NCBI RefSeq assembly: GCF_028735875.1
Contig: NZ_CP117834.1
Coordinates: 4,000,601 to 4,064,600 of the forward strand
Direction of reading: 5' to 3'
Origin: Shouchella hunanensis
Lineage (GTDB): Bacteria; Bacillota; Bacilli; Bacillales; Bacillaceae_D
DNA: 64,000 nt
Shown: positions 7,987 to 16,829 of the stretch, piece by piece
How positions within the stretch are numbered: position 1 is the stretch's first letter
Layout of the letters: each line of letters opens with the position of its first letter
Position numbers and translations under genes: made by a program
The notes under the pieces: model-generated
Database searches by the model: none
What the model saw: the letters and a program-made list of their open reading frames with translations, nothing else
Told to the model about the DNA's origin: nothing

Positions 7987-7996
7987 TTTTGACAAA
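7987..7996 (-). promoter_or_regulatory. Candidate Spo0A box upstream of spoIIG
   Basis: TTTGTCAAAA on the minus strand resembles the 0A box TTTGTCRAA and lies about 35-45 nt upstream of the -35 of the spoIIG promoter, consistent with the distal Spo0A site known in B. subtilis. Confidence 0.45.
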
Positions 7997-8035
7997 CGTT
8001 GTCCTTTCTCTTTTCACCTTTAAAAAAGGAAAACA

Positions 8036-8069
8036 AAAAAAGATCCACTACCATATAGGTAGCAGATCT
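8036..8069 (-). terminator. Intrinsic terminator after ftsZ
   Basis: On the minus strand AGATCTGCTACC pairs with GGTAGTGGATCT around a short TATAT loop, followed by a run of T residues. It starts 16 nt after the ftsZ stop and separates ftsAZ from spoIIG. bpr, found here in B. subtilis, is absent. Confidence 0.88.
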
Positions 8070-8085
8070 TTTCCAATGTACGCGT

Positions 8086-9195
8086 TTAGCGATTTCTTCT
8101 ATTTCGGAGGAATGTTGGAATATCAAGTGTATCTGTTTGTTCCTCTGAATTGGCTTTTTGCTTTGATTCTACTGATTTTGATTCAGCTGGCTTTGACGAT
8201 GTTGGCTTTTGAGTCGATGGACGTGATTGTGGCTTTCTTTCTGCTTCTTCAAAGCCTGTCGCAATAACCGTTACGACAATCTCATCCTTTAGATTCTCAT
8301 TAATAACAGAGCCAAAGATCATATTAACTTCTTCGTCACAAGCTTCAGACACAATTTCTGCCGCTTCATGCACTTCGTAAAGGCTTAAGTTCGTTCCACC
8401 TGTAATGTTCATTAACACGCCTTGAGCACCATCGACTGATGTTTCAAGCAATGGACTGGAGATCGCTTTTTTTGCTGCCTCTGCAGCACGGTTTTCACCA
8501 GTAGCAACACCAATACCCATTAAAGCAGAGCCCTTTTCACTCATAACCGTTTTGACATCAGCAAAGTCAAGGTTAATTAATCCAGGTGTCGCAATCAAGT
8601 CAGAAATTCCTTGTACCCCTTGTCGAAGGACGTTATCCGCTTCACGGAACGCTTCAAGCATTGGAGTGTTCTTATCAACAATTTCTAGTAGACGATCGTT
8701 TGGTATAACGATTAACGTGTCAACTTTTTCTTTTAATGCGACGATACCAGATAACGCTTGATTTTGACGCTTACGTCCTTCAAACGTAAATGGTCGTGTC
8801 ACAACACCTACCGTTAGTGCACCAATTTCCTTTGCAACTTCGGCGATTACAGGAGCTGCACCTGTTCCAGTGCCTCCACCCATTCCAGCTGTAATAAATA
8901 CCATATCTGCGCCATCAAGAACTTCTTCTAACTGTTCACGGCTTTCTTCAGCCGCTTTCTTACCGATATCAGGGTTTGCCCCTGCACCTAGACCTCTCGT
9001 AAGCTTTCCACCTAGCTGTAGTTTCTTTTCAGCTTTTGAAAGGTGCAATGCTTGTGCGTCCGTATTCACAGCGATAAATTCTACGCCTTGTAGGCCGTTT
9101 TCAATCATTCGATTAACAGCGTTCGAACCGCCGCCACCACATCCAATGACTTTTATTTGTGCTAATTGTTCCATGTCCATTTCAAAATCAAACAT
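8086..9195 (-). CDS. ftsZ: Cell division GTPase FtsZ
   Basis: The tubulin-like GTPase that polymerises into the Z ring (369 aa). Visible motifs are [16 protein letters not shown], the tubulin signature [14 protein letters not shown], the T7-loop [11 protein letters not shown] and a variable Ser/Lys/Pro-rich linker from about residue 318. The C-terminal peptide [12 protein letters not shown] binds FtsA and SepF. It follows ftsA by 42 nt in the same operon. Confidence 0.98.
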   Translation of the reverse strand: MFDFEMDMEQLAQIKVIGCGGGGSNAVNRMIENGLQGVEFIAVNTDAQALHLSKAEKKLQLGGKLTRGLGAGANPDIGKKAAEESREQLEEVLDGADMVFITAGMGGGTGTGAAPVIAEVAKEIGALTVGVVTRPFTFEGRKRQNQALSGIVALKEKVDTLIVIPNDRLLEIVDKNTPMLEAFREADNVLRQGVQGISDLIATPGLINLDFADVKTVMSEKGSALMGIGVATGENRAAEAAKKAISSPLLETSVDGAQGVLMNITGGTNLSLYEVHEAAEIVSEACDEEVNMIFGSVINENLKDEIVVTVIATGFEEAERKPQSRPSTQKPTSSKPAESKSVESKQKANSEEQTDTLDIPTFLRNRRNR

Positions 9196-9237
9196 TTCGT
9201 TGTCCCCCTAACCATACTGGCAGTCAGCTTCTCTTCA

Positions 9238-10530
9238 TTAATCAAAAAATGTCTTAAACCAAGACTTCATCTTGGACTCTTTTTTCTCTTCTTGCGGTTG
9301 CTCTACTTCTTTACGCTTGCTTCTTTTCGAAGTTGAAGCTGCGTTTGTTTCTTCTTGATTGACTTCTGACTGGGAAAAAGCTGCTGCAATTTCCTTGCCT
9401 TGCACACGTCCATTTTTGTGTGCAAAATGAATTAACCCAATACTTACTGTATAGCGCGGCTCACGCACCCCGATATAATTCGGGATGGCGACTCGAACAT
9501 TTCCTTCAAGCATGTCTTTCGTTAATTCAAGAACGCCTGGCATCATCACAGCTCCACCAGTCAATACAAAGCCACTTGGGAACTGCTTAAATCCTAACCG
9601 AACCAATTCTTTTGCACATAGTTCAATAATTTCTTCTACTCTTGGTTCAATAATGCCTGCTAATTCTTGTTGTGTGATCGTATGTCTTTCATTTGACCCA
9701 ATTTTTTGGATGGTAATCTGTTCTTCTGTTGATGCTTCTGGTACAAAGGCATGTCCATGTTTGCATTTTACACGTTCTGCCTCTTCTGTTGTGAGCTTTA
9801 AACCTACGGCTAAATCGTTTGTAATATGATCGCCGCCGATCGGTAATACAGATAACGCAACAAGTGAACCTTGTTCAAAAACGGATACGGTTGTTGAACC
9901 GCCTCCAACCTCAAGCACACAAACACCCAGACTTTTTTCATCTTTTGAAACAGCTACAGATCCTGTCGCTAAGGAATTTAAACTAATCTCAGCTATTGAT
10001 AGACCAGCACGCTCCACACACCTTAACAAATTATGTAAGACGGTTTTCGAACCTGTAATTAACGTTCCTTCCATTTCAAGACGAACGCCAATCATTCCAC
10101 GAGGGTCTGTAATCTCATCAAGCCCATCCACGATAAATTGTTTTGGAATCACATCAATCACTTCCCTTTCAGGAGGAATTGACATGACTTGGGATGCATC
10201 GATGACTCTACGAACATCCTCTACGTTAATTTCTCGATCTGGACTAGAGACAGCGACGACCCCATGGCAAGGAGTTAATTCAATATGACTGCCATTTACT
10301 CCAACCACAACATGTTCAATTTGTATGCCAACCATGCGTTCCGCTTGCTCAACTGCCCGCTTAATTGACTTAACCGTCTCATCTATATCGACGACGGCTC
10401 CTTTCTTTATTCCTTCAGAAGGAACACTACCGACACCTAAAATGTTAATTGACCCTCCAGCAATTTCCGAAACAACGACTTTTACTGAAGAAGTTCCAAT
10501 GTCTAAACTTACATACGTTTCATTACTCAC
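9238..10530 (-). CDS. ftsA: Actin-like cell division protein FtsA
   Basis: FtsA polymerises on the membrane and anchors FtsZ. The 430-residue protein shows the actin-fold phosphate loops (VSLDIGTSSVKVVV, VLEVGGGSTTVSVF), the 1C domain, the adenosine motif FVLTGGAVMMPGV and a C-terminal amphipathic helix (KMKSWFKTFFD) after a charged linker. The frame is open to an earlier GTG at 10539. I prefer the GTG at 10530, 8 nt after AGGAGG, because it gives an N-terminus of normal length. Expression likely involves the sigma-H promoter at 10604-10631. Confidence 0.96.
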   Translation of the reverse strand: MSNETYVSLDIGTSSVKVVVSEIAGGSINILGVGSVPSEGIKKGAVVDIDETVKSIKRAVEQAERMVGIQIEHVVVGVNGSHIELTPCHGVVAVSSPDREINVEDVRRVIDASQVMSIPPEREVIDVIPKQFIVDGLDEITDPRGMIGVRLEMEGTLITGSKTVLHNLLRCVERAGLSIAEISLNSLATGSVAVSKDEKSLGVCVLEVGGGSTTVSVFEQGSLVALSVLPIGGDHITNDLAVGLKLTTEEAERVKCKHGHAFVPEASTEEQITIQKIGSNERHTITQQELAGIIEPRVEEIIELCAKELVRLGFKQFPSGFVLTGGAVMMPGVLELTKDMLEGNVRVAIPNYIGVREPRYTVSIGLIHFAHKNGRVQGKEIAAAFSQSEVNQEETNAASTSKRSKRKEVEQPQEEKKESKMKSWFKTFFD

Positions 10531-10603
10531 CAATGGCACCTCCTCATCTGCACAATCATGGTGTTCAACTTTAATAGTTTCATTTTTTTATCACACAAGC
10601 AGT

Positions 10604-10631
10604 ATTCGACAAGTGTTAATAGAATCCTTTA
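10604..10631 (-). promoter_or_regulatory. Sigma-H promoter of ftsAZ
   Basis: On the minus strand an AAAGGATT -35 (ending near 10623) and GTCGAAT -10 (10604-10610) match the sigma-H consensus RnAGGAwww-N11-12-RnnGAAT. B. subtilis ftsAZ is known to have a sigma-H promoter that boosts FtsZ at the onset of sporulation. Confidence 0.68.
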
Positions 10632-10829
10632 ATTCTCGTAGCATTATGTATGTTTTAAGGCTCTTGCTCTTTAGTCTACACCATGTTCTTACAGGTGAAA
10701 AGGCAAAACCTCTAGCATTCCTTTATTAAGAATGTGTTACATAGAGAAATGAAGCTGGTCACGAAAGCTTTTAACCGTAAAAACAGCAGAAACACAAGGA
10801 AACAAGAGTAGAAAAATCCATCAAAACTC

Positions 10830-11597
10830 CTACTCCTGAGCCGTATCATTTTCCCTAAAATAGGGACTCATTTTCATATAGAGGACGCCTTCCTGTGACC
10901 TATCAATTTGTGCATGCACTTGTGGATAAGGCTGCATATACTCTGCAAATGAAGATAAATCTGTACGTACTTCCATTCCATCTGTCATGTATAGTGTTAA
11001 TTCCTCCGGTGCATCCTCAGTCGGCGTATACATAATTTCTGAGATTCGACTAACGATTTCTGGTGCTGTTTGCATTAATTGTTCGCCGATTGTCTCTCTC
11101 AACGACTCTTCAGTAAAGTCTACTAATATTGGTGCGTCTCCAACAAGTTGACTATCATGAACGTTGTCTAAGATTTGTCCGTTTTTTAAAAGGGGCAAAT
11201 ACCCATCATCACTGTACACATATGCAACTCGCGGATACTCCTTTACTTGTATAGAAAGAGAAGATGGCAAGAGACGGTTAATCTCAATTGACTCTACTTC
11301 TTTTAATTGTGCAGTTTGCTCAATTCGTGTATTTCGATCGATATTCCAAATATTCATGCCTTCACGTAAACCACTTGCTTCGAGAATCTCTTCATCTGTT
11401 AACAGTTGATTACCACTTACTTGTATTGATTTCACTTCACTCAATGGACTTTGGAAGTACACAAGTACCATAATTAAGACAAAGAACAATACGACTATAC
11501 TTAATAAACGCTTGTTTGCTTTGCGCCGTCGCTTTTCCTGTAGAGTCGGAATTCTCTCGTTTACAGAAATGACTTTCTCATCATGACTCACATTCAT
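10830..11597 (-). CDS. divIB: Cell division protein DivIB/FtsQ
   Basis: A bitopic division protein (255 aa) that forms a complex with FtsL and DivIC. A basic cytoplasmic N-terminus (RIPTLQEKRRRKANKR) precedes one transmembrane helix (about residues 30-52). The extracytoplasmic POTRA domain follows (SEVKSIQVSGNQLLTDEEILEASGL), then the FtsQ beta domain and an acidic tail. The frame is open to 11639; the ATG at 11597 aligns with family N-termini (MNxxxxEKIVxxxERIP). Normally it follows murG and murB; here it stands alone behind a terminator. Confidence 0.93.
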   Translation of the reverse strand: MNVSHDEKVISVNERIPTLQEKRRRKANKRLLSIVVLFFVLIMVLVYFQSPLSEVKSIQVSGNQLLTDEEILEASGLREGMNIWNIDRNTRIEQTAQLKEVESIEINRLLPSSLSIQVKEYPRVAYVYSDDGYLPLLKNGQILDNVHDSQLVGDAPILVDFTEESLRETIGEQLMQTAPEIVSRISEIMYTPTEDAPEELTLYMTDGMEVRTDLSSFAEYMQPYPQVHAQIDRSQEGVLYMKMSPYFRENDTAQE

Positions 11598-11719
11598 TCC
11601 TCCAACTACTTCATTCAGCTGATGAGTGAATACAAGCAAATACTTTTTTAATCCCAGACTTGCTTCTATTCCCTATTTAATTTTTTTAAAACCTGTTTTA
11701 CTCTTGTTTTCTGCATTTT

Positions 11720-11748
11720 ATCATATATTTCCTTTACAATTCTATGAA
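11720..11748 (-). promoter_or_regulatory. Candidate sigma-A promoter for divIB
   Basis: On the minus strand TTCATA and TATGAT are separated by 17 nt, just downstream of the spoVE terminator. A separate promoter is expected because the terminator cuts divIB off from the mur genes. Confidence 0.38.
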
Positions 11749-11755
11749 TAATAAA

Positions 11756-11783
11756 TAGAGAGTTCAAAAAAATGAACTCTCTA
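11756..11783 (-). terminator. Intrinsic terminator after spoVE
   Basis: An 11-bp perfect stem (TAGAGAGTTCA / TGAACTCTCTA) with an all-T loop on the minus strand is followed by a T-rich stretch. It marks the end of the mur-spoVE transcript, where murG would normally follow. Confidence 0.8.
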
Positions 11784-11823
11784 CATGTATCGACACGTTT
11801 TAAACAATTGTTTACGTGAGCCT

Positions 11824-12921
11824 TTAACGATTATGCCTACTTATATTAATTAATAGACCAATGGACATCAACATGAGTGTCAATGACGAACCACCGTAGC
11901 TTAAAAGCGGTAACGTAATGCCGGTAACGGGCATTAATCCAGTAACAACGCCGATGTTTATCATCACTTGAATAACGATCATCGTCACAATACCTGCAGC
12001 TAAGAAACTCCCAAATAAATCTGGAGCTCCTAAAGCGATTCTTACGCCACGCCAGAAAATAATACCAAATAAAAGCAACACAAATAGACCGCCTAAAAAC
12101 CCTAGTTCCTCAGCTAGAATAGCAAAAATAAAATCCGTTTGCGGCTCTGGCAAATAAAAATATTTTTGCCTACTTTCGCCTAATCCCATACCAAGTAACC
12201 CTCCAGGACCAATGGCTAATAGGGACTGAATAATCTGAAAGCCACTTTCCATTGGATCTGCCCACGGGTCTAGAAAAGAAGTAATCCGTTTAATACGGTA
12301 TGGAGCGCTAATGATTAACACGACAAATCCTGCTACGCCAATTAAAAACAGGCCCATAAAATGCTTGACCCTTGCTCCTGCAATAAAAATCATAGCGACG
12401 CATGTCCCTACCATAACAGTACCAGTTCCTAAATCTGGCTGGAGCATAATCATCCCAAAGGCAACCATTACAAAAGCGAGTGCAGGGAGTAATCCTTTTT
12501 TAAACAAAACAATCCGCTTTTGATTCATTGCTAAAAAGTTTGCAAGAAAAATAATCATAGCGATTTTCATAAATTCTGATGGTTGAATTGAAAATGCGCC
12601 GATCCCTAACCAACTTCTCGCGCCACCTCTTACAAGTCCAACACCAGGAATGAGTACGAGCACAAGCAAAATAAAACAAATGATCAATAGCAGCTTTGAA
12701 TACGTACGCCACGTCCAGTAATCAACTCGAGATATAAGAAACATCAAGAGGACGCCTACACTCCCAAAGAATAATTGTCTTTTAGCAAAAAACAACGAGT
12801 CATTAAAACGATAGGTTGCCCATGCTTCACTTGCACTGTATACCATAATTAAGCCAACGCTAAGCAAGACAATCGTTGCAACAATTAAGATATAATCGGG
12901 CGCCTGTCTTTCTTTATTCAT
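11824..12921 (-). CDS. spoVE: SEDS glycosyltransferase SpoVE/FtsW type
   Basis: A 365-residue SEDS-family peptidoglycan polymerase with about ten membrane helices. Conserved motifs include GLIMVYSAS, LLIICFILLVLVLIPG, QPSEFMKIAMI, MLQPDLGTG (with the functional Asp), LPEPQTDFIFAILAEELG and the C-terminal GITLPLLSYGGSSL. Its place after murD in the dcw cluster is that of spoVE, the spore-cortex SEDS protein that works with SpoVD. However, the usual ftsW site near pycA is empty in this genome, so the protein might also serve vegetative division; sequence alone cannot separate the two. Confidence 0.9.
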   Translation of the reverse strand: MNKERQAPDYILIVATIVLLSVGLIMVYSASEAWATYRFNDSLFFAKRQLFFGSVGVLLMFLISRVDYWTWRTYSKLLLIICFILLVLVLIPGVGLVRGGARSWLGIGAFSIQPSEFMKIAMIIFLANFLAMNQKRIVLFKKGLLPALAFVMVAFGMIMLQPDLGTGTVMVGTCVAMIFIAGARVKHFMGLFLIGVAGFVVLIISAPYRIKRITSFLDPWADPMESGFQIIQSLLAIGPGGLLGMGLGESRQKYFYLPEPQTDFIFAILAEELGFLGGLFVLLLFGIIFWRGVRIALGAPDLFGSFLAAGIVTMIVIQVMINIGVVTGLMPVTGITLPLLSYGGSSLTLMLMSIGLLINISRHNR

Positions 12922-12952
12922 TGTTCACCCCCAGCAAGTACCCTACTACCTC

Positions 12953-12981
12953 ACTATATGAATGAGAACAGGAAAACATGT
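12953..12981 (-). promoter_or_regulatory. Candidate sigma-E promoter for spoVE
   Basis: On the minus strand ACATGTT and CATATAGT are 14 nt apart, in the 216-nt gap between murD and spoVE. B. subtilis spoVE has a sigma-E promoter in the same place. The match is 5/7 and 6/8. Confidence 0.45.
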
Positions 12982-13137
12982 CCAAAACATTTGTACGTGC
13001 TTGAAAATGAGGACTTATATCAGTAATCAAAGCCTTCTTTTCTCTTGTTATATGGTTAATAAGGGGGCTGTAACGAATAAAAAAACTCCTTCCAAGAGAC
13101 AAGACGTCTGCATTGAAAAGAGCTTTACTAGGTTTAC

Positions 13138-14493
13138 TTAATGACTGTTAGTTAGTTGCGTCACCGCAGCTAGAAACGCATCGCCTCGTTCTTCAAACGT
13201 CGAATACTGATCCCAGCTTGCACATGCTGGTGAAAGTAAGACAATGTCCCCTATCTTTGAATGTTCAAAGGCTTTTTTAGCTGCATCTTGTACATCAATA
13301 GCCTGTACGACTTTAATCCCTAATTCGTTTCCTAAAGCCGTTAGCTTCATTTTTGTTTCACCAAAAACGACTAGCGTTTTTACGTGAGTTAAACTTGGGA
13401 TCAGCTCATCAAACTCGTTGCCACGATCCAAACCACCTGCGAGCAAAACAACATCTTGATTAAAAGAAGCTAAAGCAGCTTGTGTCGCCAAAATATTCGT
13501 CGCTTTTGAATCGTTATACACTTTACGGCCATGTACTTCACCAACAAATTGAAGTCGATGTTTCACACCCGTAAACGTCGTTAGCACGGTTTTTATTTGA
13601 GCAGTTGTACCACCAGCTAGTTTAGCTGCTGCAACAGAAGCAAGCATATTTTCAACATTATGAGCTCCTGGTAAAACAATTTCATCGATTGGGCAAATGC
13701 GTTCTTCTCGAAAATAAATCGCATTATCTTTTAAGTAGGCACCTGTTGGCAACTCGACTTTCGTTGAAAAAGGAACAAGGGTCGCCTTTGATTGTTGTAC
13801 ATGCTTCGCGACGATAGGATCATCCGCCGAATAAACAAGGTGGTCTTCTATCGTCATGTTCTCGTACACTTTCGCTTTCGCTTCTATGTACAAGTCCTTT
13901 GACCCATGGTAGTCCAAATGAGCATCAAACAAATTCAGCCAGACCGCCACTTTGGGTTTAAATTGCTCCGTGCCCATTAATTGAAAACTCGACAATTCAA
14001 GCACCATGACATTCTCTTTTGTTGCTTCTAGGGCTACACTTGTTGCAACAGTCCCTATATTACCAGCAATTAAAGGCGCTTTTTCACTATGCTCAAGCAT
14101 CGCATGAACAAGCGTCGTCGTTGTTGTTTTCCCGTTTGAACCGGTAATCGCAACAATATCTGCTTCTGCGATGCGATAGGCAAGTTCGACTTCCGTCCAA
14201 ATAGGGATATTTCGATTCATGGCTTCCGCGATTAAGAGGTTGGAATAAGGAATACCAGGATTTTTTATAATTAAACTGGTTGTATCAAGTAAATGAAGTG
14301 GATGACCGCCACAAACAACTTCAATCCCTTTTTCCTCTAGCGCATCCACTTCCTTGCTCTCAGCTCTAGGTTTTCCATCGTTTACTGTCACGATAGCTCC
14401 TAGCTTATGAAGTGCTAATGCTGCAGCCATGCCGCTTTTCGCTAAGCCGAGCACAAGCACTTGCTTTTTATTTACATGTGGGAAAGGCTTCAT
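13138..14493 (-). CDS. murD: UDP-N-acetylmuramoyl-L-alanine:D-glutamate ligase
   Basis: The cytoplasmic Mur ligase that adds D-Glu to UDP-MurNAc-L-Ala (451 aa). It has an N-terminal nucleotide-binding fold ([21 protein letters not shown]), the ATP-binding loop [15 protein letters not shown], a central domain with [18 protein letters not shown] and a C-terminal domain ([41 protein letters not shown]). The open frame runs to 14580, but the ATG at 14493 overlaps the mraY stop (ATGA) with GGAG 10 nt upstream and gives the usual N-terminus. Confidence 0.96.
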   Translation of the reverse strand: MKPFPHVNKKQVLVLGLAKSGMAAALALHKLGAIVTVNDGKPRAESKEVDALEEKGIEVVCGGHPLHLLDTTSLIIKNPGIPYSNLLIAEAMNRNIPIWTEVELAYRIAEADIVAITGSNGKTTTTTLVHAMLEHSEKAPLIAGNIGTVATSVALEATKENVMVLELSSFQLMGTEQFKPKVAVWLNLFDAHLDYHGSKDLYIEAKAKVYENMTIEDHLVYSADDPIVAKHVQQSKATLVPFSTKVELPTGAYLKDNAIYFREERICPIDEIVLPGAHNVENMLASVAAAKLAGGTTAQIKTVLTTFTGVKHRLQFVGEVHGRKVYNDSKATNILATQAALASFNQDVVLLAGGLDRGNEFDELIPSLTHVKTLVVFGETKMKLTALGNELGIKVVQAIDVQDAAKKAFEHSKIGDIVLLSPACASWDQYSTFEERGDAFLAAVTQLTNSH

Positions 14494-15467
14494 GTTAACC
14501 ACACTCCAATGTAAATACCCATAATGGCAAAGACAACGCCTAGTAGCCAGAATGTGACTACTACACGCCACTCTGACCATCCAACCAATTCATAATGGTG
14601 ATGAAGCGGACTCATCTTGAAAACACGCTTCCCCGTTGTCTTAAACGAAATAACTTGAATAATAACGGATAAGGTTTCTATCACAAACACGCCACCAATA
14701 ATGATGAGCATTAACTCCATCTTGGTCAAAATAGCAATACCTGCAATGGCTCCTCCTAATGCTAGCGAACCTGTATCTCCCATAAATACTTTTGCTGGAT
14801 GGGCATTAAATACGAGAAACCCGAGGAGAGCCCCAGTAATTGCCGTTGAAAATAAAGCTGCATCAATAAAGCCTGTGCTCCAAGCCAATATCGCAAAAGC
14901 TGCAAAAGCAATCGCGCCAGTCCCGGACAATAAGCCATCTAAACCGTCTGTTAAGTTTACTGCATTACTTCCAGCAAGCAGCATGACAACAACAAGTACA
15001 GCATAAAACCATCCAATATCAAGACCAATGTCTGTTCCAGGAATGGACACTATCGTATCTAATTCAATGTATAGTAACCCTACATAAAATAAGCCCGCGA
15101 TAATCAGTTGTCCAACTAATTTCTGTTTCGATGTCAGCCCGAGATTATGCTTTCGTGCGACTTTTAAATAGTCATCAAAAAAGCCAACGACTCCGTAGCC
15201 GATTGTTACGAGCATAAGTAATAATAACTCTGGTGTAAATTCAAAAAAGACAAAACCAATTAAAAGGGATGTCACTAAAATCGATAAGACAATGACAATT
15301 CCGCCCATTGTCGGTGTACCGCTTTTCTTTTGATGTGATTTTGGTCCTTCTTCACGAATGCTTTGACCAAACTTTAACCGCCGTAAAAACGGAATAAAAA
15401 GAGGGCAAAGAATGACCGCGAATAAAAAGGATAGGGATAGGACAATAAGTAACGTCCATTCTTCCAT
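14490..15467 (-). CDS. mraY: Phospho-N-acetylmuramoyl-pentapeptide transferase
   Basis: Integral membrane enzyme that forms lipid I from UDP-MurNAc-pentapeptide and undecaprenyl phosphate (325 aa, ten predicted helices). Visible motifs are [20 protein letters not shown] (catalytic Asp pair), [34 protein letters not shown] and [10 protein letters not shown]. It lies 3 nt after murF and overlaps murD by 4 nt, so tight operon coupling is expected. Confidence 0.97.
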   Translation of the reverse strand: MEEWTLLIVLSLSFLFAVILCPLFIPFLRRLKFGQSIREEGPKSHQKKSGTPTMGGIVIVLSILVTSLLIGFVFFEFTPELLLLMLVTIGYGVVGFFDDYLKVARKHNLGLTSKQKLVGQLIIAGLFYVGLLYIELDTIVSIPGTDIGLDIGWFYAVLVVVMLLAGSNAVNLTDGLDGLLSGTGAIAFAAFAILAWSTGFIDAALFSTAITGALLGFLVFNAHPAKVFMGDTGSLALGGAIAGIAILTKMELMLIIIGGVFVIETLSVIIQVISFKTTGKRVFKMSPLHHHYELVGWSEWRVVVTFWLLGVVFAIMGIYIGVWLT

Positions 15468-15470
15468 TTT

Positions 15471-16829
15471 CTAAGCGCCTCCTTTGACAGCCGATAACAC
15501 TTGCTCCAAAGCAAGACGACGTGATGCCTTTAGCAATACAACGGTGTCATGTTTCAAAAGGGGTCGAATTTTCTCAGCTACATCTGCTACTTTCTCAACA
15601 TGTTCAATAGCAATTGACCCGTTTTGTTGTTTTACTTCATCATAAATCCAATACCCTTTTTCACCGACACAAACAATATTGGTAATCGGTGTATCAATCG
15701 CACTTGCCACACTTCTGTGGAGCGCTTGTTCATCTGGTCCAAGTTCATAAATATCACCTAACACAATGATTCGTCTCTTGAATTCAGGTAACGTTTTAAT
15801 CGTTTCAATTGCCGCTTTCATTGAACTAGGGTTTGCGTTATACGCATCATTAATGAACGTTGACCCATTTGGTCCTGCTACTTTCTCAAGGCGCATGCCT
15901 GTAATCGTAACGTGTGCTAGTCGTTCTTTAATTGTTTCCGTTGCTAAGCCTACTTGTCGAGCAATCCATATGGCATAAGCAGCATTCTTCACATTGTGCT
16001 CTCCTAATAGAGGCAAATACCAATTCTGTTCGTTTAAAAAGGAAAAAGTAAAGCCATCTGCTTTAGGCTGAAACGTTGCGATCGCTTCCTTATTTTGTTT
16101 ATTAAACCCAATTGAAACGGTTTGCTCTTGTTGAAATCGATCTAATAAAGGTTCATCGCCATCTAAGACAAGGAAGCCTCCTTGTTTTAACCCATCTAAC
16201 ATTTCCATTTTTGCGTTGGCAATTCCCTGTCTAGAACCTAAATGCTCGATATGGGCTTCGCCGATATTCGTCACAATGGCTAAATCTGGCTTTGCAAGCT
16301 TTGAGAGAAGAGAGATTTCCCCAGCGTGATTCATCCCCATCTCCACAACGGCAAATTTACATTCTTTAGGCATTGAAAGCAACGTTAATGGCACACCAAT
16401 ATGATTATTTAAGTTCCCTGCAGTCCGATGGACGAATGGTTCCCCACCAAGAAGCTGGAACACGATGTCTTTTGTTGTTGTTTTTCCGTTTGAACCTGTG
16501 ATACCAATCACATATGGATTGACTTCATCACGATAGCGCTGAGCCAATTCCTGTAAAGCATGTAACGGGTCATCCACGAAATAAAGCTGAAACGATGCAG
16601 GTATGGACATTGGCACAGGCTCGTTCTCTTGCCAAATCGCCGCTATTGCTCCAGACTCAATCGCGGATTCGAGGTAGTGGTGTCCGTTAAAACGTTCACC
16701 ACTAAGCGGAACGAATAAAGCTGTTTTTGAATCGTTACGCGAGTCGGTTGTTACACTATGAAACGAAACCGGCCCATCCTGTAACCTTGTGCGATTCGCA
16801 ACAGATTCAACTAATCTTGCTTCAATCAT
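15471..16829 (-). CDS. murF: UDP-MurNAc-tripeptide:D-Ala-D-Ala ligase
   Basis: The last cytoplasmic Mur ligase, adding D-Ala-D-Ala (452 aa). It shows an N-terminal substrate domain (VTTDSRNDSKTALFVPLSGERFNGHHYL), the ATP loop [49 protein letters not shown] and FINDAYNANPSSMKAAIETI. It overlaps murE by 4 nt. Having murF between murE and mraY is common in Firmicutes, although B. subtilis has murF elsewhere (next to ddl). Confidence 0.96.
   Translation of the reverse strand: MIEARLVESVANRTRLQDGPVSFHSVTTDSRNDSKTALFVPLSGERFNGHHYLESAIESGAIAAIWQENEPVPMSIPASFQLYFVDDPLHALQELAQRYRDEVNPYVIGITGSNGKTTTKDIVFQLLGGEPFVHRTAGNLNNHIGVPLTLLSMPKECKFAVVEMGMNHAGEISLLSKLAKPDLAIVTNIGEAHIEHLGSRQGIANAKMEMLDGLKQGGFLVLDGDEPLLDRFQQEQTVSIGFNKQNKEAIATFQPKADGFTFSFLNEQNWYLPLLGEHNVKNAAYAIWIARQVGLATETIKERLAHVTITGMRLEKVAGPNGSTFINDAYNANPSSMKAAIETIKTLPEFKRRIIVLGDIYELGPDEQALHRSVASAIDTPITNIVCVGEKGYWIYDEVKQQNGSIAIEHVEKVADVAEKIRPLLKHDTVVLLKASRRLALEQVLSAVKGGA

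Noticed and set aside
12914..13102. 62-aa open frame between murD and spoVE on the minus strand
   Set aside because: No ribosome binding site, no recognisable protein pattern, and it overlaps the spoVE start and its candidate sigma-E promoter.
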